Below are positions 21,935 through 32,857 of a DNA stretch of 64,000 bases, in pieces. Every line of letters starts with the position of its first letter. Within the stretch, counting starts at the first letter, position 1. The notes under the pieces were generated by a model. That model was not told the DNA's origin. It searched no databases and was given only the letters and a program-made list of their open reading frames with translations. The translations under genes and the position numbers were made by a program. The DNA is taken from NCBI GenBank assembly GCA_963575745.1, contig CAUYUJ010000669.1:1178501-1242500 (forward strand), given 5' to 3'. Source of the DNA: Prorocentrum cordatum. Lineage: Eukaryota > Sar > Dinophyceae > Prorocentrales > Prorocentraceae.

Positions 21935-22310
21935 CTCGCTACCCCCCTCGCTACCCCGCCTCGCTACCCCCTCCCGGGACCCCCCCTGCCCTCGCGCGGG
22001 GAAGGGAAGAAAGGGAAGGGGCTTGCCTTTGATTCAGAGGCGACATTGCGAATCCGGGAGGGCGATGTATCTGACCGAGAAGCCCCAGGAGGGCGGCGTA
22101 TCTGACCCAGGACCCCCCTCGCTAACCCCCCTCGCTACCCCCCCTCGCTACCCCTCCGGGACCCCCCCCCGCGCGGGGAAGGAAAGAAAGGGAAGGGTGT
22201 TCCCTCTGACCAAGGATCCCCAGGAGGGCGGCGTATCTGACCCAGGACCCCCTCGCTACCCCCCCGGGACCCCCCCCCCCCGGCGGGGAGGGTAGGGAGG
22301 GGCTTCGCCA
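21935..22310. repeat. CTCGCTACCCC / GGAGGGCGGCGTATCTGACC tandem repeat
   Basis: About three diverged units of 100-130 bp combine CTCGCTACCCC runs, a GGGGAAGG(G)AAGAAAGGGAAG block and AGGAGGGCGGCGTATCTGACC. Confidence 0.75.
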
Positions 22311-22595
22311 CGATTACGATTTCTTTATGTTTCGTGTTCGATTTCCTTTTATTTCGAGCGACGACGATGACGACGACGACGACGGCGACGGTGATCCACG
22401 CAAGACGACGACACCGTGATGCCTCTTCCACACGCCGACAGGGTCGGCGGATTTGGCAGAAGCTCGCTGCCCCTTCGGTCTGGGTACGGGGGTGCGGCCC
22501 GCTTGCCAGAGGGAGTTTTGAGAGGACTCTTGGACGAGGGCGGCCCTCCTGTGCCGTCAGTCGGCCTGAGGAGACCATCGAGGGAATAGACACGG

Positions 22596-22758
22596 GGACC
22601 ATGACCACGATGTCGCGGGATTCGTCGATGCCGATCTTGGTGATGGTCCATGTCGGCCGTCGCCGATTCGCGAGGATGATCGGCGAATCGACGCTGACCA
22701 AGATCGACGGTGACCAAGATCGACACGTCTTTTCCGCGCTCAGTCGCGGTCATGGTCC
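22596..22758. mobile_element. Small inverted-repeat element, family B, copy 1
   Basis: Begins GGACCATGACCACGATG and ends TCGCGGTCATGGTCC, an imperfect terminal inverted repeat of about 20-26 bp. The interior (TCCATGTCGGCCGTCGCCGA, GCGAGGATGATC) matches 36890-37059. Similarity seems to extend about 25 bp upstream of the repeat (GAGGAG-ATCGAGGGAA), which at the other locus is exon sequence. Confidence 0.7.
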
Positions 22759-23480
22759 TCGTTCTGCTCCCCTCCTGACCAGCGCGACCCTCCTCCCCCC
22801 TCCTCCCAGTGGGCATCTGGGCCCCCGAGGCCCCGCGCCTTGGCCGTGGCGGCCCGTTCGCCCCCCCCCCCACCCCCCGCGCTTTGGCTGATGGACGCAC
22901 TCCTTCACCTTTTGTGCCGTGGCACCGCCCAGACACGTGCATTCCTTCGGCGAGGACCCATCGGGGAGCATCTTGCAACGTGTTGCGGAACAAAACGCAC
23001 GAAGACGAGCAATGCACGGGGAACAAACGTCCGAGCGATGGCAAGTTTTGGTGACCCCCCCTCCCGATGTAAGGTTGGCGGGCCTCACCGCGATGTGTCG
23101 ATCCATCGATTGTCCGAAGTCTTGCGCCCCGCTGACGGTGCCAAGTGACACCTTGTTTTACCCCTGGCGATGACGGGGGCGACCACGGGGGCCCCAGCCA
23201 GCATCGAGTCTGGCGCGGGTGGGCGCGTTGAAGTCTGCACCGGCGCCTTGGTCGCGCGTGAGGTGCCGGATTTCGTCCATCAACCGTCCCCCCCCCCCCC
23301 CTCCATAATTAGCGGCCGAGAGCGCGGGCGCCCGGGCCCCCCGCGGCCGGGCGCCCATGGGGCCCGCGAGCCAGGAGCGCGGGGCCGGAAGAGCGCGCGT
23401 GCGCGCACAAGGCTTCCGCTGGTCCTATTGCTGTTGAGGGAGAGATGTCAACATATAGTACGCCCATGGGTCGTTGAGAG
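22759..23480. other. No gene recognised
   Basis: GC-rich sequence with C-runs at 22861-22880 and 23288-23300. No protein that I recognise. Confidence 0.4.
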
Positions 23481-23482
23481 AA

Positions 23483-25560
23483 TGTATCGAAGAGGCCTAC
23501 GGCGAATCACCGCCGCCCCCCACCTTTTTGAAGCGCCTATGTGTCCAAGAGTTGCGGCCAGAGCTCGGCCAGAGCTCGGCCAGAGCTACCAATGATTTTG
23601 GCCTCCTCGGGCCTTCCTGGCGGTCCTCTTGGAGGTCTTTTGGGCCGTCTTGGGCCAGCTTGGGGGCATTTCGGCCCGTCGTAGAAGCATCTTGGGGCCG
23701 TCTTGGGCTCTCTTGGGGCCATCGTAGTTGTATTGCAGACCAGCTTGGCCGCTTTCGATGCCATCTTAGTGCTGTCTGGAGCGCAAAAGCCGACGATCGG
23801 GTTCTTATTCCGTGATGGCGCAAGGGGCCGAAGGGCAAAGGTTTTTTTTTGGGGGGGGCAGGGACCAACATCATTCTAGCGTTTGTCACGCCTTGCATCC
23901 CTGTGGCAAGCCACAGGGGGCGGCGGATCGAAGACGCCTACGGCGAATCACCGCCGCCCCCCTCCCTTTTTGGAAGCGCCTGCGTGGCCGGAAGTTGGGT
24001 TTGAGCTTGGCCAACCTGTCGGGCCACGCGTTCCTCGAGTGGGTTTGGAAAGCCTTCTGGGAACACGGAGTCGGGCAAGCTATCGGACCATGTGATTTCT
24101 TAGCTTTCGGGCCTTCCTGGAGGACGTCGTGGAGGGCTGTTGGGCCGTCTTGGACGCCTCTTGCGGGCCTTTTGGGTAGTCTTAGGCCATCTTGAGGCTA
24201 TCTTGGGCCGTCTTGGATGCATCTTGGGGCCATCGTCGCTCTCTTGGAGGCCGTCTTGGCCGTCTTGGAAGCATCTTGGAGGCCATCTTGGCAGGCTTTG
24301 ATGCCATCTGGGGCTTCTTGGGCGCCTCTTGGGCCGTCTTGGGGTCTTCTTGGGGCCGTCTTGGGGGCCTCTTGGGCTGTATGGGGCCATCTTGGAGGCC
24401 TCTTGGGTGCTCTTGGGTCGATGTTTGGGGCCTCTTGAGTCGTTTTGGGCCGTCGGAGACCTGAAAAGAAGAAGATACCAGCATCAATCAACAACCATAG
24501 GCAAATCAATGATTTTGGCTATTTCGGGCCTTCTTGGAGGACATCTTGGAGGGCTCTTGGGCCGTCTTGGAGGCCTCTTGCGGGCCTATAGGGCCGTCTT
24601 AGGCCATCTTGGGCCGTCTTGGGTGCATCTTCGGGCTATCTTAGTTGTCTTGACGGCCATCTTGGGCATCTTGGAGGCCATCTTGGCCATCTTGGAGGTC
24701 ATCTATGGCGTCTTGGGGACCTCTTGGGGCGTCTTGGAGCCTTCTTGGGGCCTTCTTGGGGCCGTCTTGGGGGCCTCTTGGGCTGTCATGGGGCCATCTT
24801 GGAGGCCTCTTGGGCGCTCTTGGGTCGATGTTGGGGGCCGCTTGGGCCGCCTTGAGCCGTCGGAGAGCTGACAAGGAGCAAAAGCCAACATCCTTCAAAA
24901 ACCTATGGAGCATCAATGATTTTGAACCCTGTCGGGCCTTCCTGGAGGACGTCGTGGAGGGCTGTTGGGCCGTCTTGGACGCCTCTTGCGGGCCTTTTGG
25001 GTAGTCTTAGGCCATCTTGAGGCTATCTTGGGCCGTCTTGGATGCATCTTGGGGCAATCGTCGCTCTCTTGGAGGCCGTCTTGGCCGTCTTGGAAGCATC
25101 TTGGAGGCCATCTTGGCAGGCTTGATGCCATCTGGGGCTTCTTGGGCGCCTCTTGGGCCGTCTTGGGACCGTCTTGGTGGCCTCTTGGGCAGTCCTGGGG
25201 CCGTCTTGGAGGCTTCTTGGGCACTCTTAGGGCGATCTTGATGGCCTCGCGGGCAGTCTCGGGCCGTCGGAATCCGAAAAGGAGCAACAGCCAAAATCAT
25301 TGAAACACCTATTGAACATCAATGATTTTGACATCTGCGGGCCGTCCTTGAGGACTCTGGAGGACGTCTTCGAGGCCTGGGGGGTTTGGGAGGCCTCTTG
25401 GAGGTCTCTGGGGCCATCTTGGGCCGTCTTAGGTGTTTCTTGTGCGAACTTGGAGGCATCCTGGACTGCCTTGGGCCGTCTTCGAGGCCATCTTGGACCA
25501 TCTTGGGCGAACTTGGAGGCCATCTTGGCCATCTTGGAGGCCATCTTGGAGCCGTCTGGA
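23483..25560. repeat. CTTGGGCC(GT) repeat array with higher-order duplication
   Basis: Short degenerate units of GGCCGTCTTGG / GGCCTCTTGGG make up most of this span. A block at 24107-24350 recurs almost unchanged at 24933-25170 (826 bp away), and a diverged version sits midway at 24520-24790, giving a ~413-bp sub-period. The frames (LGPSWG-like on +, RRPKTAQEAPK-like on -) are repeat by-products. Confidence 0.85.
23893..23925. repeat. Perfect hairpin repeat, copy 1
   Basis: CCCTGTGG-CAAG-CCACAGGG, followed by GGCGGCGGAT. A second copy is at 25689-25722, and both follow a GACCAACA/AACCAACA-type sequence. The flank GAAGACGCCTACGGCGAATC also occurs near 23490. Confidence 0.75.
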
Positions 25561-25688
25561 GGCGAAAAACCCGTTGCTGCCACCTTTTGTGCATCTCTGC
25601 GCGCCCTTCCGGGTGGCGGGCGGGACGGGCCGAAGCCCCAGGGTGAGATCTTTTTCGAAAAAGAACCAACACCAAAAGCGGGCACGGG

Positions 25689-25722
25689 CACCCCCTGTGG
25701 CAAGCCAACAGGGGGCGGCGGA
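25689..25722. repeat. Hairpin repeat, copy 2
   Basis: CCCCCTGTGG-CAAG-CCAACAGGGGG, followed by CGGCGGAT, as at 23893. One extra A in the right arm. Confidence 0.7.
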
Positions 25723-26040
25723 TGCTTTGACCTTCAGCCCATCCCGCCACCTTGCCTGGATCAGTTCGGCCCTCTTGGCGTGGATCAAGCTGCCGTGGGC
25801 GTTCATGTTAACCGCTTTCGACTCGGCGTGTTGGACATAATTTGTTTAGCGCGTCGATGTCTCAACAAGCAAAGTCAGTTTTCGTGCGACAAGCTATATG
25901 GTATTGTGTTTTGAGCTTATTTTTTGCGCTGTTTCACATTGTCGTCTTCCACGTCCTCAGTTCCTTCGGCTTGCGTCCAGTCCTCCTTTTTTTGAGTAAT
26001 ATGGCTTTTCTGTTGTCGCTTCACGTCGATTTTCCCTGGT

Positions 26041-27115
26041 GGTCAGAGAATGCCAGAAGCATGGCAGAGCACGTGCATCAAGCTGATTTTCAAGAAGGGG
26101 GATCCGCATGTGCCTTTGAATAACAGGCCAATTTCAATAGTGCTTGGCCTGTACCAGCTTTCCAGTATGGTGCTACATTCCCGGTCGTTGCCCTGTACTT
26201 TAAGCAGAACCGTCTGTGGACCAGGCTGGTTTTCGCAAGGGCTATAGCTGCGACGATATTTTGTTGACGCTGGCTTTTTGCGCGAGAAGATGTTCGAATT
26301 CAACGAAGACTTGTGGGTGGCGGCTGTAGACTTTCAAAACAATTGACACAGTGCGGCATTCCTTCATGTGGCACGCTTTGCGGGACCAGCGGGTGCCATA
26401 AGATTACGTGCGCATGTTGATGCGTTTGTACGGCAAGCAGGAAGGGCGAGTCATTTCTGATTGGGAAAGCCGCATTTTCGCGATCGGCAGGGGAACGAAG
26501 CAAGGGGACCCCATGAGCCCTACTGTGTTCAACGTAGCATTGGAGCAAGTCATGAGAAAAATCAAAGGTGCATGGCGGACAAAGCGTTCTGGCATCAACG
26601 CGAACGGGCATTATTTGACACATTTTCGTTTTGCTGACGTCATCTTGTTGTTTGGCGCTACCCGCGCGCAGTTGAGACGCACGTTGCAGGATGCCACCTG
26701 CGAGGCAGCTGAAGCCGGACTCAAATTACACATGGGAAGCACAAAATTTGTTTCGAATGGAATGCTCAGACGTGGAGTGCTGAGACAGCAGCAGGTTGTT
26801 GTTGGGCCGGGACATGTCGAGGTGCTTCCATTATCGGACGGCTTCGCGTACATGGGCCGATCTGTATGCTTTGAAGATTTCCACTACGTTGAAATTGGAC
26901 ACCGGATCGGCCCATTGATTGAGAGACGGCCAACGCTGCGAACGCTCGTGCAAAACCCAGGGCGCCGCTTGCCAAACACGATGGATTTGGAGCCTTGGGT
27001 GGACTGGATAAAGAGGACCACTGACAAGGCAGACGGCGCTTATACTCATGCTGGCTGGCGATGTTGGACAGTATTGCAACGAGAGCGCAAAGACGCGCTC
27101 AAGTGTAGAACCTAG
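26041..27115 (+). pseudogene. LINE (non-LTR) reverse transcriptase remnant
   Basis: RT motifs occur in order. PEAWQSTCIKLIFKKGDP and LNNRPISIV lie at 26050-26150, a damaged motif A (LWVAAVDFQNN then TIDTVRHSFMWHALRDQ) at about 26310-26390, GRGTKQGDPMSPTVFN at 26490, and the palm motif FADVILLFG at 26628. The second catalytic Asp of the FADD box is replaced by Val. The C-terminal stretch LEPWVDWIKRTTDKAD is typical of LINE tails. Frames shift near 26210 and 26345. The endonuclease is missing. It is a dead fragment. Confidence 0.85.
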
Positions 27116-27119
27116 AACG

Positions 27120-27377
27120 CAGTGGATGGACGTTGGGCGAAGCTGCTTTTGGAGTGGGAGCCCGTGGGATCCAGAACCCGGGAGAAACCGTGCAAAAGGT
27201 GGACGGTTTGATGTCGTATCAAGTCATCATGTACAATTCAGCACTATGGGCGCCAATCCGCCGATCGGTGCGCGCGAAAAGCAGGCCGGAGGCCGCGCGC
27301 CGGCAGCCCCCCATGGGTGCGGGAGTGGACCCCAGCACGCCGCTAGCTCTCTCTCTCTCTCTCTCTCCCTTTTTTTT

Positions 27378-27425
<48 letters not shown>

Positions 27426-28290
27426 GTGGTCGTCACTGCTGCCTGGTCGCGGGGTTTCCGGGCCTGTTCCGCGCCGATGTTGAACCCGTGTTAGGGCGTT
27501 TTTGTTGGAGGATTTAGTTCTGCTCTCTGTGCGCGGAGCGGGGGTGACGGTAGGCGCCAGGAGACGGGAATTGGAGTGCGGGAGCAAAGACGGCGACGAC
27601 GACAAAGAGCAGTTTTTGACAATAGTGCAGCAACGCTGAACCAATTCAGAAACACAGCGACGGGTTCGGCAGCGCTAACAAAAAAACGTTGCAACGAAAC
27701 GCCACAACAACGCAATGATTTTAACTCATGTTTTCAGCGTATCAAGAGCCAACGTGCAAGACGGTGAGAAAACGCCCAGGGCGTTTGCTTGGCCAGGACC
27801 TGTGCATTGTAGGGCGGCGGTTCAGACATGCCCTGTGGGTCAGTCACGCAGCGGCACCCTGGGCGACGATTAGTGCATTGGGTTCAAGGCCTGCTCGTCG
27901 GCGTCGTCGTCTTCGAGATTGCTCCACTGTCCAGTCCAAACGTTTCCAGCAGCAGAATACTACTGTCCTGATCGTTCCCTCGACGCTTGTTCCCCTAATG
28001 GTGTTTCGCTAGAGTGCTCAGATGGCAGAAGCGTAGCATCGTGAGAGTCCAACAGGGGGGCGGGTTTCCCTGGAACGCCCAGTCCAGCCAGCAGCGGTCA
28101 GGCAGCGGTTTCGATTGCACCTTCCTCACATTGCATTCAGGGGCCAAGTTTTCACCGCAATGCCTGTTCCATTCATTCTGCACGTCCGACATCCGACTCC
28201 CCGACGCGCCTCCTCGCATTTGCTGCAGTTGGGGTGCCTTGCTGGGGTAGTTCGCAGCCGCCATCCTGCACTAGGTGCGTAGACCTCCCT
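27120..28290. other. No gene recognised; contains a CT microsatellite
   Basis: CT/TC repeat at 27348-27421, interrupted by a T-run. The remainder is unique-looking with no supported protein. Confidence 0.5.
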
Positions 28291-28309
28291 GATGGGGTCG
28301 GAGGATCGC

Positions 28310-28460
28310 AGCGCATCGCAAATGCATCGACGGCGCGGCTCGATGTGGAGTCACATGTTCGTTGCGCCGATGGCGCCAATGCGTCGCCAACGTCGACGAG
28401 GCATCGCCAATGCATTCCCGATGCAGCGCCCATGCATCGGCGATGCATTGGTGTTGCGGC
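28310..28460. repeat. Cluster of GATGCATCG-like palindromic words
   Basis: ATGCATCG, GATGCAGCG and GCGATGCATTGG recur within 150 bp. Weak and degenerate. Confidence 0.35.
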
Positions 28461-29188
28461 GCGATCCTCTGGCCCATCTGTTCGGACGACATTTGGGAGG
28501 TCTCTAGCGCAGTTCCGTCTCTTCTACCGACGGGGTCGTGCCCTGCACGGGCATTAACAGGGCCCAACATGAACCTGAAATGTTCCGTTGTCATTTCGGC
28601 TCGCGATTGTTTGTGTTGCGGAGCTGCGTTCAGCGCGGGGGTTCCCGTCGTCGCGAGGGGCCCATGATCGCCGCGGTGGCGCTGTTTCTCCTGCTCGCGC
28701 TGGCTTTGGCTTCTCCCATTGCCACTTGCCCGCGCGCGGGCGTCGTCCATGGGCCCGGCGAGTCGCAAGGCGTTGATATGCCTCGGCAGAGGCGACGAGA
28801 CGGTCGACAAGTTCTGGTCCCAATGCAAAGCGTTCCAGCTGTACGGCACGGGCGCTTCTCGCTTATGCATCAAAGAGGGCGCGGCGTGGGCGGCCCCGGC
28901 TCAAGGTTCCGCGAGTTCATCGCAGGCATTGCCTTGCCGTGGCGGCCCGCGCGCAAATTGCTCTGGGCGGGGCCCGGGCGGGGTCCTTGTCGGACCGAAA
29001 GCTTGCCAACAGTCGCACACTCTGGATATCCTTCAGGCCGCGAACTCCTTCTTCAACCTCAGGGGCCCGAATCTCACGCGCGCGACGCACGACCCATGAT
29101 TCAACCAAATTCCTAGTACATTCATGTTTTTTCGAGGAATCCATGTCTAAGCATGGGCGCCCCAGGCCCAAGTTGTCGAATAGCTTGA
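28460..29188. other. Possible upstream exon sequence, not resolved
   Basis: One frame at about 28760-28875 reads KALICLGRGDETVDKFWSQC then KAFQLYGTG, which looks protein-like and lies just upstream of the glycosyltransferase-like exon. I could not define splice sites that join them. Confidence 0.25.
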
Positions 29189-29824
29189 TCCCAAGTCACT
29201 GTCTCTGAGCTAGATCAACGTGGGAACGCGTCGTCGCGGTGCACCCCGGAACTTCTGCACGCGCTGCGCAAGTCGTTCAAATGGAGGAGGCCCCTGGCAT
29301 TCAAGACGGGCATCGCGTCGATCGCGATCCACGTCCGCCTCGGCGACCTGATTGAAGTCACGTCGAATCGATGCATCTGCGACGACTGGCATTTCGGCGT
29401 CGCACAGCTCTCGAGGATGCACGCGCCCAGCGCGGATATTCACGCATTCAGTTCCCTGGGGGGATCTTGGAACAGCTCCGACTTCGACGCCTGCCGCAAG
29501 CGGGGCGCCACCGTCCACATGGGCGGCCGCCCCATGGAGGCTTGGGCTCATTTCGTCGCTCATTTCGTCGCCGCCGACGTGCTCGTCATGGCCTGGGGCA
29601 GCTTCTCCCGCGTGCCAGCGATGCGGAGCGATAACTGCGCGGTTTACCAGAAGTGCGCGCAGTTGTCTCTTGACGGCTGGGTGCCTGGCCAGGCGAACGA
29701 CTCAGCGCCGCTCGACACCGGGGCCTCGGAGACTTTGGGGCGCTGCGCCGCGAGCAAGGCGGGCAGGGGGCCGCGCTGTGCCCAGGGCTCGAGCATCAGA
29801 GCATGCAAGGAGATTGAACCTTAG
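29189..29824 (+). CDS. Glycosyltransferase-like (fucosyltransferase-type) 3' exon, tentative
   Basis: An open frame without an initiator reads IASIAIHVRLGDLIEV, then ADIHAFSSLGGSW, KRGATVHMGGRPMEAW and HFVAADVLVMAWGSFSRVPA, and ends with TAG at 29822-29824. The HVRLGD motif, the HAFSS strand and the ADVLVM(A)xxSFS block resemble nucleotide-sugar-binding segments of algal fucosyltransferase-like proteins (HxRRGD ... ADVLVMSKSSFS). The 5' boundary is uncertain: a stop at 29186-29188 sets the limit, and AG acceptors occur at 29194-29195 and 29208-29209. The last ~45 residues are low-similarity and may be read-through. Family assignment is from motif memory only. Confidence 0.45.
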   Translation, partial: SQVTVSELDQRGNASSRCTPELLHALRKSFKWRRPLAFKTGIASIAIHVRLGDLIEVTSNRCICDDWHFGVAQLSRMHAPSADIHAFSSLGGSWNSSDFDACRKRGATVHMGGRPMEAWAHFVAHFVAADVLVMAWGSFSRVPAMRSDNCAVYQKCAQLSLDGWVPGQANDSAPLDTGASETLGRCAASKAGRGPRCAQGSSIRACKEIEP

Positions 29825-30049
29825 CGCCTCGCGCGCTTCGTGTAGCGCAGCGCGCGCCCAGCTTGCCTTTTTGCCCATCGGTGCAAGCCCGTCGCCTTGT
29901 TTGATCTCTGCGCGAGTGTCACGACACGTCAGAGCCAACGCACACATTTGTTCCCGATGGGAGTGAGGAGGAGATGGGGACGGAGGGCGAGGCGAGGCGA
30001 GGCGACTACGCGCGGGGCTGGGAGTGGGCGCCGGGGCGCCGCTCATTTA

Positions 30050-30312
30050 GTCGAGGGTTTAGACCTGTTTCTGCTTGCGCGGTGCACATCGCATAACCAT
30101 CCTCCAATTGTAACCGCAAGTCGGTGTCCAACGCAATTGTTTGCCAATGCTCCCCACGTGTAGTGCGAATAAGCTCTGCCACCTCATCAGTCCATCTTTT
30201 GCGAGGTCGGGGTGGTAAGCGCTTCGCACATGCATTCGTGTCGGTCGGGCCCCAAAGTAAAGCCTGTCGGACCCGCTTCCCCCATTCATCGCAGACCCAG
30301 CAGACTAGGGCC
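30050..30312 (-). pseudogene. LINE C-terminal fragment
   Basis: The minus strand reads RLPPRPRKRWTDEVAELI then GEHWQTIALDTDLRLQLEDG. This matches the tail of many LINE proteins (PxKRWxDxI ... WQxxAxDRxxWRxLEE). No RT lies next to it on this strand, so it is an isolated relic. Confidence 0.65.
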
Positions 30313-30344
30313 ATATACTATATGTGGCTAGGCACAGGCAAGCG

Positions 30345-30740
30345 CAGATGTGTTATTATGGACCTCGCTCTGCAGGGCGTTGCCGACACAGCCTGCGTTC
30401 ATGCAGAAGTCGTGCGCCAATGTGCTGTCTCTCGTTGGAACCGCGTACTACCCGAGGGCACTATTGACGCAGTCCTCACTCGCGCTCGTGACACCGTTTC
30501 ACGTGGCACCTTTTGGGCAGACCTGCAGAGGCCAGGTCAGATATTGGTTGCCATCTTGCCCAAGACTGGGTGGTCGGTCATTGCCCCAGCCTTGCGGCAA
30601 AACTCTCTTGGGGTGAATTTGTTCATTGGGATTATTGCGCCGCGTGGGCTGGCAGCCCCAGTGACCCGCGATGCCTGCGCGTGGGCCTGGAAGCAAGCCT
30701 CTGCGCGTCAACCCATCCTTCGGTCATTTGTCGGGCACCT
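30345..30740 (+). pseudogene. Probable LINE fragment between RT and RNase H
   Basis: The frame reads MDLALQGVADTACVHAEVVR then CAVSRWNRVLPEGTIDAVL and GWSVIAPALRQNSLGVNL. The pattern resembles the linker of dinoflagellate LINEs between RT and RNase H. The RNase H relic at 33.8 kb is on the same strand. Weak on its own. Confidence 0.35.
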
Positions 30741-31435
30741 CCTTCCTGCTCCCCCCCCTCCTTTTTGTCCAAGAAGACCGAATGTTGGGGCGCGCTGCAG
30801 CAGCGAGCCCTTGGGGCGTTCCTGGTGGGGGGACTTATTCCAAACCCAAGTGCCCCATGTGGCAGTTGATCCCATCTGACTCTGGTTTTCACACCGCGCG
30901 CGAGTTTGATGCCCTCAGTGAGGTTCGTCGTTGGTTTGGTCCGACGCAGGCCATCGCATTTTGTCTTGGTCAGCGCCGCGATGCTCTTGTTCGGACCACG
31001 GCGCTAATTCCTGACACGCGTTATAGCTTTCCTGTCGCACCGCCTCTCCCCGACCCTGTCTGGGAGCCCGCCGCCGATGGCTTTTTTTCTCGTCGCCGGC
31101 GTACGGGGGCGGCTCGGGAATGTTTGGGCCGTCGCCACTCGCGCTCCGATGCCGAGGTTCTTTTGTCCCTTTGCTCTTGGGCGCCGAAACGTCTTTGCTG
31201 AGCCTGTCGCCACGATTGTCGTCGATTGAGCGCTGCGGCGTATGGTGTTATGCTTGCCTTTGTTCAGGACGCTCGTGGGTGGTAAGGCCCAGTCAAGCGA
31301 CCCCCCCCCTTAAGTTTCGTTCAGTGCGTCGCCCGAGCGTCGCCCGTGCGCCCGGCCTGGTTTGCGTCTCTGTCCCGAATCCTGGCCTCCCAGAGTGCGT
31401 GGGCGACATATGGCGCGACTTCGGAATTTCTCTGG

Positions 31436-31438
<3 letters not shown>

Positions 31439-31477
<39 letters not shown>
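31439..31477. repeat. TA dinucleotide microsatellite
   Basis: About 19 TA units, uninterrupted. Confidence 0.95.
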
Positions 31478-31478
<1 letters not shown>

Positions 31479-32319
31479 TTTCCGACGCCGGTGCGCCAGC
31501 AGCCATTTTGGCGGTCGCGGCGCACTCTAGTTCGACGGTCCACCAACGCGTTCTGTTTCCAATTCGGCGCAAGAGGATTTGCTGGTGCGCATTTTCGGGG
31601 GCGCCAACCGTTGCTGAGGACGAAGACGCCTCGCGTTGATTGGGGGCTGTGCGCGTCGCGCCACGGCGGGGGTGACGTCACGTCGCGCGACGCGGCGCCA
31701 CTTCGCCCCGTCGCATCGCGCCCCGCACCCCCATGTCGTTTCGCGCCAATCCTCCTGCCCCCCCCCTCTTCCTTCCTCTTCCCCTCGTCCAACGCGCTGC
31801 GCGTTTTGTCCCGTTTGCGAAATTTGTATTCAGTTCTTTTGTGTCAGGCTGCCGTCCTGTCCGCCTCCCTACTCACCCCCCGTTGTCCTTCCACCCTCCT
31901 GGAACTTCTTCTCGCCCTCCTCGCTCCCGCCGCCCCCCTTCGATCGCCTTCCATCGCTCCCGCCGCCGCTGCGCCGCCCCCGCGCGCCCCCTCCTCGCCC
32001 GTCCGTTCCCTTTTCCGCCCGCCCTTCCCTCGCCTCACTTCCATCCTCTTTTTCCCCCCCAATGCATCGGCGGGCGAGACGTCGCCAAATTGCTGCAGCG
32101 ACGGACCGATGTTCAAATCTGACGGGGCGTGCGCTTGAAATGGATTAGTCCGTGCGCGCTGCATCTCCATGTCGTCTATTGGTCTCCTCGCGTTCGTAGT
32201 TCTCACGTGCGTGTCTCGCTATTTCTACGATTGCCGCGCGCATCCCTTGATTGTTTCGCCAGCGGGCCGTGCAGTTCACATGCCGTCAGGAGCCCACGGC
32301 GCCCTTCGAGCGATTCGCG

Positions 32320-32495
32320 CGCGACCTGCGCGCGACGCGCGAACGACCCGAGCGACGCCCGCGCGACGCGCGCGCGACGCGCGCGCGACGCGCGCGCGAC
32401 GCACCCCGACCCGCGCGCGACGCACCCCTGCCAGCGCGCGACGCACGATCGACCCGCGCGACGCACGCGCGACGCATGCGCGACGCAGTCGCGAC
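32320..32495. repeat. GCGCGACGC minisatellite
   Basis: About a dozen variants of GCGCGACGC(GC/AC) with 10-14 bp spacing. Similar words recur at 33680-33775 (GACGCACGGGCGGCGCACG). Confidence 0.8.
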
Positions 32496-32759
32496 TTTGC
32501 CCGCCCCTAGCATTTCTCCGAGCAGCAATGCGCAACGGCCGTCGGCCCGCCGTGCTTGCGCTGTTCACAAGTGGCGGCGGCTGCGTCCTCCATTGCGCCA
32601 GGAAGGGCGGTGCTTGCCCCTGTTATTTCCCTTTTCCTTCCTCGTCGTCCCTCCTCTTTTGTCATTCCTCCTCCTTCGTCCTCTCTCCTGCCTCGTCTCC
32701 CTCTCTCCTCCCCTTCTCCTCCTCCTTTCTACCGGCCTCCCTCTGTCTGTCCCTCCCCC

Positions 32760-32851
<92 letters not shown>
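32760..32851. repeat. CT dinucleotide microsatellite
   Basis: About 45 CT units with one CCT interruption near 32790. Confidence 0.95.
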
Positions 32852-32857
<6 letters not shown>

